From NCBI GenBank assembly GCA_951813855.1, contig OX638380.1, forward strand, positions 1,986,876-2,050,875: a DNA stretch of 64,000 nt, in the 5' to 3' direction. Within the stretch, counting starts at the first letter, position 1; each line of letters starts with the position of its first letter. Source of the DNA: an uncultured Verrucomicrobiae bacterium. Lineage in GTDB: Bacteria > Verrucomicrobiota > Verrucomicrobiia > Limisphaerales > AAA164-E04. Position numbers and translations under genes: made by a program. Below, piece after piece: positions 1 to 8,727 of this stretch. The notes under the pieces were generated by a model that worked only from the letters and a program-made list of their open reading frames with translations, was not told the DNA's origin and made no database searches.

Positions 1-922
1 CCAATTTGACCACCCAACGAAATCGACAGTCGCTCGCCGGCATGATCAAGGACAACGTATTCCACAACCGCGGCACCGACACTCCCAGCACGGAGACTCC
101 GGGCATCTGCTCCCGCAATCGTTCTTCAAACCGCCGGCGGCGGCGAAGCCGCTCTTCGATCCAGGCCGAGGTCAACCGGGATTCGCATTCCCGCAACGCC
201 GCCGTCAGGGCCAAAACGCCGGCCACGTCTTCGGTTCCCGATCGCCGCAATCGTTCCTGAGGGCCGCCGACGAGTAGCGGAGTCGTCACTCCCCGAGCAG
301 GGCATTTCAGGAATCCGACGCCGACCGGACCGCCGAATTTGTGAGCGCTTCCCATCACCCAATCGCATTGTCCTAATCCGGCCGACGGGAGTTTGCCGAT
401 CCATTGCGCCGCGTCGCAGATAAATGGAATGTTTCGTTCCCGGCACCAAGCCCCGATTTCCTCCCAAGGCTGCAAAATCCCGGTTTCGTTATTCGCCGCC
501 ATGACCGCCACCAAGCCGGGAAGCGCCGTTTGATCGGCCAGCCAAGCCGGATCGACGACTCCCTGTTCCGTGACCGGGATCCGGCGAGCCCGCTTCCCGA
601 AATAACGCTCCGCGGCCGCCAGCACACTAGGATGTTCGACAGCCGACACCCAAATTTCTTCCGCATCGGGAAACCGCCGCCAATAATGATGGAAAACCGT
701 GTTGCCCGCTTCGGTCGCTCCCCCGGTCCAAACCAGATCCAGCGGCGAGCATCCCAACCAGGAACTCAATTCCTCCCGGGCTTCGTCCAAAGCGACGTTC
801 GCCCTTTCCCCCACCCGGTGCGGGCTGGAAGGATTGCCGGGAAACCGGTCGACCGCCTCTAACCAAGCTTGCCGGGCCGCCGCTCCCAAGGGAGTCGTCG
901 CATCATGATCGAAGTACTTCAT
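1..922 (-). CDS. Cysteine desulfurase-like class V aminotransferase (3' end beyond window)
   Basis: PLP-dependent enzyme of the NifS/IscS type, which removes sulfur from cysteine for Fe-S cluster or thio-modification pathways. The start ATG is at 922-920 and the frame stays open to base 1, giving 307 visible codons. It opens with the family signature YFDHDATTP and the NPSSPH motif near residue 30. An HP pair (97-98), NNETG (144-148), the cofactor-binding Asp170 and Gln173, and the Schiff-base lysine at 195 in SAHKFGGP are all present. The catalytic-cysteine loop normally lies around residue 325, outside the window, so desulfurase rather than another class V activity is inferred. The start overlaps the stop of the upstream ankyrin gene by four bases (ATGA), which implies translational coupling. 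Confidence 0.9.
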   Translation of the reverse strand, partial: MKYFDHDATTPLGAAARQAWLEAVDRFPGNPSSPHRVGERANVALDEAREELSSWLGCSPLDLVWTGGATEAGNTVFHHYWRRFPDAEEIWVSAVEHPSVLAAAERYFGKRARRIPVTEQGVVDPAWLADQTALPGLVAVMAANNETGILQPWEEIGAWCRERNIPFICDAAQWIGKLPSAGLGQCDWVMGSAHKFGGPVGVGFLKCPARGVTTPLLVGGPQERLRRSGTEDVAGVLALTAALRECESRLTSAWIEERLRRRRRFEERLREQMPGVSVLGVSVPRLWNTLSLIMPASDCRFRWVVKL

Positions 923-1935
923 CCCCTGGCCAAAACCGAATCAACGCCCTCCCCGGCGTGCCGGCGAAGCGTCGCCGCAATCTCCGGCCGGGTGTTCCGA
1001 ATCTCTTCCCGGTCGTAAGGCATCTGCAAGATCGCGAACAGAAATCCGGAAATCCCGTCCAGCTCCTGGGACCACTCGGGTTCCATCATTTGAATCAGGC
1101 TCAGACCTTCCTTGGTCTTCACCTTGGGATCGGCCCCTTTCTCCAACAAGAACGCAACGACATCGGATTGACAGAAAAAGCAGGCATTCGAGAGAGGAGT
1201 CGCCTGTTCGTTGTTTTTCGATTCCAAATCCGCTCCGCCTTCGAGCAATGATTTCACCGCTTCGAGGTTGCCCTTGATCGCCGCCAGATTCAAAGCGCTG
1301 TTCCCGCCGATCGGATCCTTTTCGTCCACACAGGCGTCGGCGGCAACGGCCTGTTCGATTACCTCCAAACGATTGTTTTGACCGGCGTTCCACAAGTCGA
1401 TCCACTTCGTCCGCAACAGGTTCGCGATCTCCCGGCGCGTCCAAACGATATGATCAGGGTCAAAGGTCTGGTCGATTTCCTGAGACGCCTCGCGATAAAC
1501 TCTTTCAAGCTCCGGCCCCCATTCGGGTTCCATCGTCTGAGTCATCATGAACCCGTCCGCGTTCATCACCTGGACGACCGCTCCGCAATCCAACAGCAGT
1601 CGAGTTAAATCCAGCCGGCAAAAAAAGGCCGCGTTGAACAGCGGCGTCATGCCTCTCTCATTAACCGATTCCAGGTCCGCTCCGGATTCGAGCAACAACT
1701 CCGCCGCCGCGTCCTTCCCGAAAATGACCGCCAGATTGAGGGCCGAATTATCATCATCCAGAATTTTCCGGTCCAGATCCGTTCCTGACGCGATATGCCG
1801 CCTGACAGCGTTCACGTCGTTATTCATTACCGCCGTCGGCAAATCGGGACTGCCGCAGCCGCTGGCCATGACCGCGAGCAGCAACGCCCACCCCCAACAA
1901 CCGACCGCTCCTCCGTCAATTCGATCGGTCGTCAT
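919..1935 (-). CDS. Ankyrin-repeat lipoprotein
   Basis: 338 residues. The N-terminus has a hydrophobic stretch (about 13-25) ending in ASGC, a plausible lipobox, so the protein is probably lipid-anchored in the envelope. Two homologous halves follow, about residues 35-110 and 190-265. Each holds two ankyrin-like units with signatures such as SALNLA, GADLES and TPLFNA/TPLSNA. The halves are so alike that an internal duplication is likely. Ankyrin repeats bind proteins; no enzymatic domain is seen. The stop overlaps the start of the cysteine desulfurase gene, so the two are probably co-transcribed, although no functional link is evident. The 84 bases upstream, up to the pseudopilin gene, suggest it may share that transcript. 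Confidence 0.85.
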   Translation of the reverse strand: MTTDRIDGGAVGCWGWALLLAVMASGCGSPDLPTAVMNNDVNAVRRHIASGTDLDRKILDDDNSALNLAVIFGKDAAAELLLESGADLESVNERGMTPLFNAAFFCRLDLTRLLLDCGAVVQVMNADGFMMTQTMEPEWGPELERVYREASQEIDQTFDPDHIVWTRREIANLLRTKWIDLWNAGQNNRLEVIEQAVAADACVDEKDPIGGNSALNLAAIKGNLEAVKSLLEGGADLESKNNEQATPLSNACFFCQSDVVAFLLEKGADPKVKTKEGLSLIQMMEPEWSQELDGISGFLFAILQMPYDREEIRNTRPEIAATLRRHAGEGVDSVLARG

Positions 1936-2019
1936 GCGTTCCTTTCTGAGAGTTCAAGCCGAACCTATCGCGGCGGCAGGCATCGGCCGCCAAGCCCCGG
2001 TCGAACGGTCCTGGAATCG

Positions 2020-2763
2020 TTAATCGTTCGCAGGTTCCCGCAGCATTTCGGAAACCGCCCACAAATTCCGAGGTTTCAAACCTTCTGAGTGTTTGAGGAA
2101 TCGGACGCTTCCGTCTACGAAGACGTGGTTGGAACCGCCGTTTTCCTTTTTGGCGCCGAGGCGATGTTTCGCCTGATCGACCACTTTCAAATGATCGCTG
2201 CCGTATTTCGCCGGCCACATATCCATGTACGGATCCGATTTCATATCCCGGTTTTTTTCGCCGAACAAAATGGTCTCCGACGGATCCGGAATCTGGTTCA
2301 GCCTCAAACTCGGAAAGCCGCCGGTCTTGTAGGCGCCGAAAAACTTGTCCCAATCGCCCTGGAACTGCGTCATCGCAAAGTAATCGATAAAACCGTTCAT
2401 CAAATAGCTCTGTTTGATTTTGGTTCGATCGACCGGACAAAGCAGCAGATTCGGGTCGACGTAAAAGCTGCGAAATAATTCGACCCAAGTTTCGCCCTTC
2501 TCGTAACTGCGGGGAGGCAATTGATCATGGAAATCATCGGCATACAGCTGCGTGGCCAATTGAAGTTGCCGGAGATTGCTTAGGCATTGGGTGCGCTTGG
2601 CCTTGTCCCGAGCTCGAGACAAGGCAGGCAACAACAGACCGGCCAAGATCCCGACGATCGCGATCACCACCAATAATTCGATCAGGGTAAAGCCTCCGTC
2701 CCGCCGACCGGGCCCGTTCCCTCCCCGGGAACGAAACCAAGACGTCTCGCAATCTGCTAGCAT
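2020..2763 (-). CDS. Pseudopilin-like protein with prepilin cleavage motif and H-x9-DG tail
   Basis: 247 residues. A basic leader precedes GFTLIEL, with cleavage expected between Gly24 and Phe25 and Glu at position 5 of the mature protein, followed by a hydrophobic helix. This is the type IV prepilin/type II secretion pseudopilin signature. The rest follows the PVC pattern: [11 protein letters not shown] after the helix and a C-terminal [11 protein letters not shown] segment resembling the H-x9-DG domain. PVC genomes carry many such paralogues, usually away from a complete secretion operon, and no secretion gene lies nearby here. The role is probably a fibre or envelope component. The ATG at 2763 gives a 24-residue leader, normal for the PVC versions. 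Confidence 0.85.
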   Translation of the reverse strand: MLADCETSWFRSRGGNGPGRRDGGFTLIELLVVIAIVGILAGLLLPALSRARDKAKRTQCLSNLRQLQLATQLYADDFHDQLPPRSYEKGETWVELFRSFYVDPNLLLCPVDRTKIKQSYLMNGFIDYFAMTQFQGDWDKFFGAYKTGGFPSLRLNQIPDPSETILFGEKNRDMKSDPYMDMWPAKYGSDHLKVVDQAKHRLGAKKENGGSNHVFVDGSVRFLKHSEGLKPRNLWAVSEMLREPAND

Positions 2764-3838
2764 TTTCCCCCCTGAGTTGCTTTCACCGTCAATCCCCGCA
2801 TTCCCTTAGTATATCCGTTGCCGGATCGCCGATTCTCTCGCACCCCCAATAAAAATCGATAACACGTTCCTTCGCGGTTTCGACAAATTATTCCACAAAT
2901 CGCGCCCCAAGACAAAGTGGGAAAAATCCAATCGATCTGGCACCCTTCGTATCTGATCCCCTCCTAAACGGCAATTCTCGCGAGAAAAATCTGAGGCCAG
3001 ATCAGGCTCCTTGCTAAACGAAGTCGAGAACCGACCGAAAATTCCACGCCAAACAAAGACCGCGTCGTTAACGACAAAGTTACGGAAAAGCGGCTTCCGA
3101 TCGCCAATGGATGTACCTGTCAATCCCGTCAAGTTATCCAAGCAACCGCCGATCCGATTGTCTTCCGAGCGTCCGATCACGCTCTGAGTTCTTCGCTGGA
3201 ATTAACTCTCTTCCGCCTCGATCTTCGAAATCTCCCGCGATTGCCGTTCACCAGTTTTTATTCGAATGGACTAAACACTTCGATCTGATAGCCGAGTGCT
3301 TGCTTTTCAGTTGCCGTCCCGATCGATCGGAAAAGGGGAAACGCCGAAATGAACCCAGTCGGAATCACTGGCAAGATCATTTTCACTAACAATGCTACCG
3401 AAAGCGAACGCCGCTTAACTTGAGAGAAGTTGATCACTCGTATCCGAAATCAGGCCTTTACTCAAACTCGAAGCCGAATCCCAACCGGCCTTCAATCTTG
3501 GGATACCGGGTTCGTAACGCTTTACGAGTGTTACTTTTCAAGCTAACTGATGAAATCACCGTCATTTAATCGATTAGAAACTTTCGATCCCCGGCGACCT
3601 CACTACGGTCACTTCGTTTGAGGCCGCCGAAAATCCACTCCTACCCCACCAAATGGGACACAAACGGAACGTTGGCATCTCTTGTGGAATTATTGAATTT
3701 GGACCTGATCAAAACTTCCATCAGGTTAGATGCAAATCGACTAAACGAAAAAGGGGAACAGTTACGGAAGGATATCGAGTCCAATTTGGAGAAGCCAAGA
3801 ATGGGTTCGGTCAATAGAACGTTACCAAAGATTACGAA
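2764..3838. other. Gene-poor stretch of about 1.1 kb
   Basis: I see no convincing gene. The open frames (for example minus 2806-3180 and plus 3618-3929) have no recognisable motif and overlap real genes or each other. The stretch is noticeably more AT-rich than the coding DNA around it and may hold decayed sequence. Confidence 0.5.
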
Positions 3839-4405
3839 TTATCCGGCAAACAGTTTGACCAAAGTGAGGATAATCCCAACCAAAATCCCAACCATACCAA
3901 TCAGCATGCCAACGTACCATCTGGCTTGATCAGCCCTAACTTTTTTAATTGCGATCATAAGATCAAGCTGTGAGCTATCGATCTTCGCCTTGATCTGTTC
4001 AACATAGGCTCCGGTCCCGACCTTGTCCTGTTCGACCTTGGCTCCGGTCTCGATCCTGACCTGTTCGATCTTGGCCTCGACTTGCTCGACCTTGACTCCG
4101 ATCTGTTCGACCCGAGCTCCGACTTGTTCGACCCGGGCTCCGATCTTCCCAATTTCGGTCTTGGCCTGTTCGACCTCGGCCCAGACTTTCTCTATCTTGG
4201 CTCCGTGTCTTCCAAACTCGATCTTCTGGTCTGTTCGCAATTCCGCAATTTTGGCATTGATCGAAACAAGGGCTTGATTTACGGCGAAGTTAATCTCGGC
4301 CAATACGTCGGCCTGTTCCTCGGTAAAACCGGCCTTGGTCAGGACCTGGTGTTGGGAATGAGTGGAGAAACCCGCTCCCCCCACCACGTTTTCTTCAGCC
4401 TCCAT
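3839..4405 (-). CDS. Coiled-coil protein with C-terminal membrane anchor (DUF1640/CCDC90-like)
   Basis: 188 residues. The N-terminal part has a segment (LTKAGFTEEQADVLAEINFA) like the start of DUF1640 proteins. Residues about 45-145 form a coiled coil dominated by a seven-residue repeat of the type G-A-R/K-V-E-Q-V/I, repeated at least eight times. A single transmembrane helix (about 164-185) ends the protein, followed by only a few residues. The expected topology is a rod held to the membrane by its tail. DUF1640 relatives include the mitochondrial calcium uniporter regulator CCDC90; the function in bacteria is unknown. No partner gene is adjacent. The assignment to DUF1640 rests on layout and is moderate. 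Confidence 0.75.
   Translation of the reverse strand: MEAEENVVGGAGFSTHSQHQVLTKAGFTEEQADVLAEINFAVNQALVSINAKIAELRTDQKIEFGRHGAKIEKVWAEVEQAKTEIGKIGARVEQVGARVEQIGVKVEQVEAKIEQVRIETGAKVEQDKVGTGAYVEQIKAKIDSSQLDLMIAIKKVRADQARWYVGMLIGMVGILVGIILTLVKLFAG
3975..4205 (-). repeat. 21-bp tandem repeats encoding coiled-coil heptads
   Basis: On the plus strand, variants of gatctgttcgaccttggct recur about every 21 bases. The repeats are alike at DNA level, not only in protein, which suggests recent expansion by slippage or unequal exchange inside the coiled-coil gene. Confidence 0.7.
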
Positions 4406-5144
4406 CGCGGTTCCATTTTAAAACTATGGCCGACGCAGTGCAAGTAATTATCGCATCGAAATCGTCGGATTCAAATTGACGGGAAAGACGCTGAGGCAAG
4501 TGCTTAACTTATCGATAATCAAACCTTCGCCGGATAGGTAGGGCCTTGAGCCTTTCGAGCCATACCACTAGAACCGCCTGCTACTGGTCGGAAGGGTAAC
4601 GCCGACGCAACTGTCCATTATCAAGCAATAGAGCGGGTTGTCGAAATCGAGTAACAGATCCGTTCCGCAGTTGCAAATGGTGTTAGCCTCAAGGCGACGT
4701 AAAGTCCACGGGTAGCGCTTCAACAACGCTCTTTCGCCACGACACCTATCGTTCTAGCCCACCAACTGAGGAACGAGACTCGCAGTGCCCAACAAAATCC
4801 CATCCACTGTCATTGGCCCCAATCATGCTCTCCCAGGTACTATCCCTTTCAAAATCATTCAGGACGGAAAATCGAACGCAGACGCCCGGGTGCCGAAACC
4901 GTTTAGTCCGGCTCGAAAGCTCAACCGATAAATCGATGGCCATCCTGATTGACAGGGACAAAATCGCGACCATTGCCGGAGCAGAATTCACTTCGAGCCG
5001 CACTCCCGAAAGAGATGGCGTCCGAACGATGCAGCCCTCAAAATCAAGCCGAAAACGGCGGGCGATTTCGCACCGCCTTTCCGGCTCGAGATCAGTTGCA
5101 AGCTTGCCCTTCCCGGCATCCCTTCGCAGACTACCTCGTTTTTT
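4406..5144. other. Gene-poor stretch of about 740 bases
   Basis: No gene with a recognisable motif is seen. The minus-strand frame 4746-5201 overlaps the start of the ABC-F gene and looks accidental. The divergent promoters of the two neighbouring genes should lie here, but I cannot place them. Confidence 0.45.
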
Positions 5145-7070
5145 ATGCTGACCATCTCCCATATCAGCAAAGCTTACGGAGCCAAAACTCTCTTCTCCCA
5201 ATCTTCATTGCAAATCAATGAAGGCGACCGAATCGGTCTGGTAGGACCCAACGGCGCCGGCAAGACCACCCTGCTCAAGATGATATTGGGTCAAATCGAA
5301 CCGGATACCGGAACAATCCGTTCTCAGCGGAATGCCAAGTTCGGCTATTTACCCCAGGAAACGACCAACGCCGGAGAGGAATCGGTTCTCGAGTTGGTGA
5401 CGGCCCTGACCGAAGAACACGCGGCGCTGCGCCAAATCGTCGTCGAAGAAAACGGCGTCGCGAATCGGCCCGGAATTTCCGTGGAAGAAGCGCATCACCG
5501 CTTCGGGGAACTGAACGGTTACCAGTTGGAAGCCGAAGCCGTGAGGGTGCTGCATGGCCTCGGTTTTAGCGACGACCAATTAATCCGGCCGGCTGACGCC
5601 CTAAGCGGCGGTTGGTTGATGCGGGCGCATTTGGCGAGGCTGTTGTTACTGGAACCTCACCTGCTCATGCTCGACGAACCGACCAATCATTTGGATCTGC
5701 CCTCGCTGCTATGGTTCCAGGATTATCTGAAAAAATACCGAGGCGCCCTGCTGCTGATTTCGCATGACCGCGAATTTTTGAACCGCTCCGTCGACCTGAT
5801 CGTCGAGGCCGGTCGTGGGACGCTGACCCGCTATCGCGGCAATTACGACAGCTATCTGGAACAAAAGAGCGCCGCCGAAGAACAGACCATGGCCGCCTAC
5901 AAAAACCAACAGAAAGAAATCAACCGCCTGATGACCTTCGTCAACCGGTTCCGAGCCAAAAACACCAAGGCCAGTCAAGCGCAGAGCAAACTCAAACAAA
6001 TCGAACGGATGAATCTCGTCGAGGCTCCCCAAACGGCCACGCGAAAAATCCGGTTTGCGTTTCCCCAACCCCAGCGGAGCGGATTGCGCGTGCTGCGCCT
6101 GATCGACGTAGCCCACGCCTACGGCGAAGAAACCCTCTATCGCGAACTGAATTTCGAAATCGAACGGGGACAACGAATCGGCCTGGTCGGGCCCAACGGC
6201 GCCGGCAAGACGACGCTGCTCAAACTTTTGGCCGAAACCTTCCCGATCCAGTCCGGCCAGAGAATCCTCGGCGCGAACGTTCAAATCGGGTACTACTCGC
6301 AACACCGGGTGGAAATGCTCGACGAAAGCCGCTCCGTCCTGGAAGAAGCTCTGGGAGATTCTGCCACGATCGCCGAATCTTACGCTCGCGACGTTCTGGG
6401 AGGTTTTCTATTCAGCGGCGACGACGTATTCAAACCGGTCCGAGTGTTAAGCGGAGGCGAAAAAAGCCGCTTGGCGCTGGTCAGGCTGTTACTGAATCCC
6501 CCCAACCTCTTGTTGATGGACGAACCGACCACCCACTTGGATATCAATAGCATCGAAGCCTTGATCTACGCCCTCGAACAATACGAAGGCGCCCTGGTTT
6601 TCGTCAGCCACGACGCCCATATGCTCCGCTCCTTGGCCCGCAACGTCGTCCACGTCGAAAACGGCCGCCTGATTCCCTATGCCGGAGATTACGGCTACTA
6701 TCTGGATAAACGCCTCAGTCAAGACGACGACCGAAAACCCGAAGCCGCCTCCCATAAAACCTCCCCGAACTTGTCCGCCAAGGAGCGGCGGCGAGCCAAG
6801 GCGCAGGACCGGCAGCAACGGGCGCAAAGGATCAGCGGTTACAAAAGCCAGGTGGAATATCACGAACGGGAAATCATCCGGATCGAAGCGCACCTGACCG
6901 AGCTGGGAAAAAAACTCATGGACCCGGCCGTCTATCGCGATGCGGCCTCGGCCAAGGCCCTGAAACTCGAAGAAAAAAAGCAGCAGAAAACCTTGCAATT
7001 AGTCACCGCCGAATGGGAACGCGCCGTCGACGAATATTCTGAGGCAATGAAAAAGGAAGAATCCGATTAA
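5145..7070 (+). CDS. ABC-F family ATPase (Uup/YheS-like)
   Basis: 641 residues with two ABC cassettes and no membrane segments, so a soluble ABC-F protein acting on ribosomes rather than a transporter. Cassette 1 has Walker A GPNGAGKTT (34-42), a signature beginning LSGGW and Walker B LLMLDEPTNHLD. Cassette 2 repeats Walker A GPNGAGKTT, LSGGEKSR and LLLMDEPTTHLD. The interdomain linker (about 235-310) is charged and helical, as in ABC-F proteins. The C-terminal tail (about 545-641) is a highly charged coiled coil of the kind found in Uup/YheS and ABCF3. Family members relieve stalled ribosomes or give antibiotic resistance; which applies here cannot be told. It converges with the next gene, the two stops overlapping by three bases. 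Confidence 0.9.
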   Translation: MLTISHISKAYGAKTLFSQSSLQINEGDRIGLVGPNGAGKTTLLKMILGQIEPDTGTIRSQRNAKFGYLPQETTNAGEESVLELVTALTEEHAALRQIVVEENGVANRPGISVEEAHHRFGELNGYQLEAEAVRVLHGLGFSDDQLIRPADALSGGWLMRAHLARLLLLEPHLLMLDEPTNHLDLPSLLWFQDYLKKYRGALLLISHDREFLNRSVDLIVEAGRGTLTRYRGNYDSYLEQKSAAEEQTMAAYKNQQKEINRLMTFVNRFRAKNTKASQAQSKLKQIERMNLVEAPQTATRKIRFAFPQPQRSGLRVLRLIDVAHAYGEETLYRELNFEIERGQRIGLVGPNGAGKTTLLKLLAETFPIQSGQRILGANVQIGYYSQHRVEMLDESRSVLEEALGDSATIAESYARDVLGGFLFSGDDVFKPVRVLSGGEKSRLALVRLLLNPPNLLLMDEPTTHLDINSIEALIYALEQYEGALVFVSHDAHMLRSLARNVVHVENGRLIPYAGDYGYYLDKRLSQDDDRKPEAASHKTSPNLSAKERRRAKAQDRQQRAQRISGYKSQVEYHEREIIRIEAHLTELGKKLMDPAVYRDAASAKALKLEEKKQQKTLQLVTAEWERAVDEYSEAMKKEESD

Positions 7071-8227
7071 CGCCCCAACCGACTTAAATACTCGACCAAA
7101 TCCACCAGATCCTCGGCGCCGATGGCCTCTCCCAAACCGCTGGGCATCAGGGAAGTCGCCATGCGGCGCTTTTCGAAAATCTCCTTTTCGGCGACGGTCA
7201 AGGATTCTCCCAGTAAATTACGCAACGTAAGCTGCCCGTCCTCTTCGCTCAGCACGATGCCTGACAGTTCGTCGCCCGACTCCAGCATCAGTTCCCATCC
7301 TTCGTAACCCACCGAGATGCCGGCGTCGGGTTTCAAGATCGCTTCGTAAAGGGCTTCCTTGCCGAGTTTCTTGCCGATTTCCGAAAGATCGGGCCCCACG
7401 CCGATCCCGACCCCCTCGATGCGGTGACAGTTGACGCAGGTGTTTCGCGCCAGGCGAAACACGGCTTTTCCCCGTTCCGCATCCCCCGAGCGCCCGAGCA
7501 ACACGCTCCGTTCCGGCAGCGGTTCCGGACGGAACGGCGCCGCCTCCGGCAGCAAGGCCGCCAAATCGGCCCGAATCCCGTTCCATGGCGTCTGCTGGAG
7601 TATTTCCCAAGCCTGGCCGATCACGTCTCCGGTCTCCGCGACCGGTCGGCGGCGCAACTCTTGCAGCAACTTTTTGGCTCCGGCTTTCTGCAAGCAAATT
7701 CCCGTGAGAACGGACTGCGCCAGCTTGGAATCGAGTTTGGGGTCGAAGCAAAAAGGAATGACGATATCCCTGGCTTCGCTCGAGGGCGTGCGAGCCAAAA
7801 CCGGCAGCAACGAAACGTTTTTCTCCTCGGCTACCCAATGGGCGATCGCCTTGCCGTTTCCGCTCTTGAATAACCAAGCCAACGCCCGGCTACCGGAAGG
7901 ATGATCGGGATGACGCCCCAAAACGGTAAGCACGGCTTCGGTTCGATTCGTCACGCCGAAACGAAAAGCCAGGTCGACGAGCGCCGGCCGCCCCGACAAG
8001 GCCGTCAACGTTTCGTCCACCAATACGCGAATCTTTTCCGAGCTGCGGTAAACCGAGGGATCGATCCGGCCCAACACCTCGAGGCGCGTTTTCAATTGCG
8101 GATCGAGTTCCGGTTCCGAATCTCCCGGCAATTCGGAGAATCCGATCAGCGACGAATGCCAGACCAAGGAAAACAAGACGATCCATCGCCCGAGCGGAAA
8201 CCGATGCGTTTGGTCAATTTCGATCAT
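7067..8227 (-). CDS. PVC-type haem-binding protein with c-type cytochrome domain
   Basis: 386 residues with an N-terminal hydrophobic segment (about 13-30) fitting export. Residues about 40-230 form a helical, HEAT-like region without motifs. The C-terminal third holds one CVNCH haem site (264-268) followed by the spacing typical of the Pirellula/Verrucomicrobium haem-binding domain, including GPDLSEIG and ILKPDAGISVGYEG. In PVC bacteria this domain often follows a large membrane-bound dehydrogenase; here it stands without the dehydrogenase part, so it is either a stand-alone electron carrier or a shortened relative. It lies tail-to-tail with the ABC-F gene. Confidence 0.85.
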   Translation of the reverse strand: MIEIDQTHRFPLGRWIVLFSLVWHSSLIGFSELPGDSEPELDPQLKTRLEVLGRIDPSVYRSSEKIRVLVDETLTALSGRPALVDLAFRFGVTNRTEAVLTVLGRHPDHPSGSRALAWLFKSGNGKAIAHWVAEEKNVSLLPVLARTPSSEARDIVIPFCFDPKLDSKLAQSVLTGICLQKAGAKKLLQELRRRPVAETGDVIGQAWEILQQTPWNGIRADLAALLPEAAPFRPEPLPERSVLLGRSGDAERGKAVFRLARNTCVNCHRIEGVGIGVGPDLSEIGKKLGKEALYEAILKPDAGISVGYEGWELMLESGDELSGIVLSEEDGQLTLRNLLGESLTVAEKEIFEKRRMATSLMPSGLGEAIGAEDLVDLVEYLSRLGR

Positions 8228-8315
8228 GTCAATTCGTCGCCCGCCGCTCCGGCGGCTCCCCGACCCGGCAGCATCAAGGCCGCTGCCGAAGCCGCCCGAC
8301 GGATCCTTCGCGAGC

Positions 8316-8609
8316 CTACTTCTTCACCAACGAACACAACCCGAAGATCATACTGCCCAACGACATAAGCGCCAAGACTCCGAACACCAACCGGTAATAG
8401 ATATGCCCCTGTCCCGGCTCGAAACTTCCCAAGAAGCCCAAACAGCTGAAAAGCAGCAAGAGCAGCAGGACGAAAATCCGAATAATCGTAAGAACGATCA
8501 TCCAGGGAGAAGTTTCCGTCCTCGAGCCGTAGGGAAGAAAGATCAAAGGCAACAGGACCGCGGCGATACCCACTATGAGGTAAATCGAGGGCGAAACCAG
8601 TCCTAACAT
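8316..8609 (-). CDS. Small membrane protein with three predicted helices
   Basis: 97 residues counted from the ATG at 8609-8607. The longer reading frame upstream of this ATG runs antisense into the sulfatase gene and lacks hydrophobic content, so I reject it. Three transmembrane helices are visible (about 8-27, 37-57 and 72-92). No family is recognised. It is divergent from the sulfatase gene with 118 bases between the start codons, which must hold both promoters. Confidence 0.65.
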   Translation of the reverse strand: MLGLVSPSIYLIVGIAAVLLPLIFLPYGSRTETSPWMIVLTIIRIFVLLLLLLFSCLGFLGSFEPGQGHIYYRLVFGVLALMSLGSMIFGLCSLVKK

Positions 8610-8727
8610 GCCGCTAGACTTTGGATCCTTTTTCCGGAGCAACAAGTTTAATTCGCCGGGTTCCTCCTCCCGAGGACCGCAGAATGAGATTGTTCCTTTC
8701 GGAGCGGCTCCTAACATCCTCGGAACT

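Noticed and set aside
3618..3929. Plus-strand open frame of 103 codons
   Set aside because: Overlaps the 3' end of the coiled-coil gene, has no motif, and no ribosome-binding site is evident.
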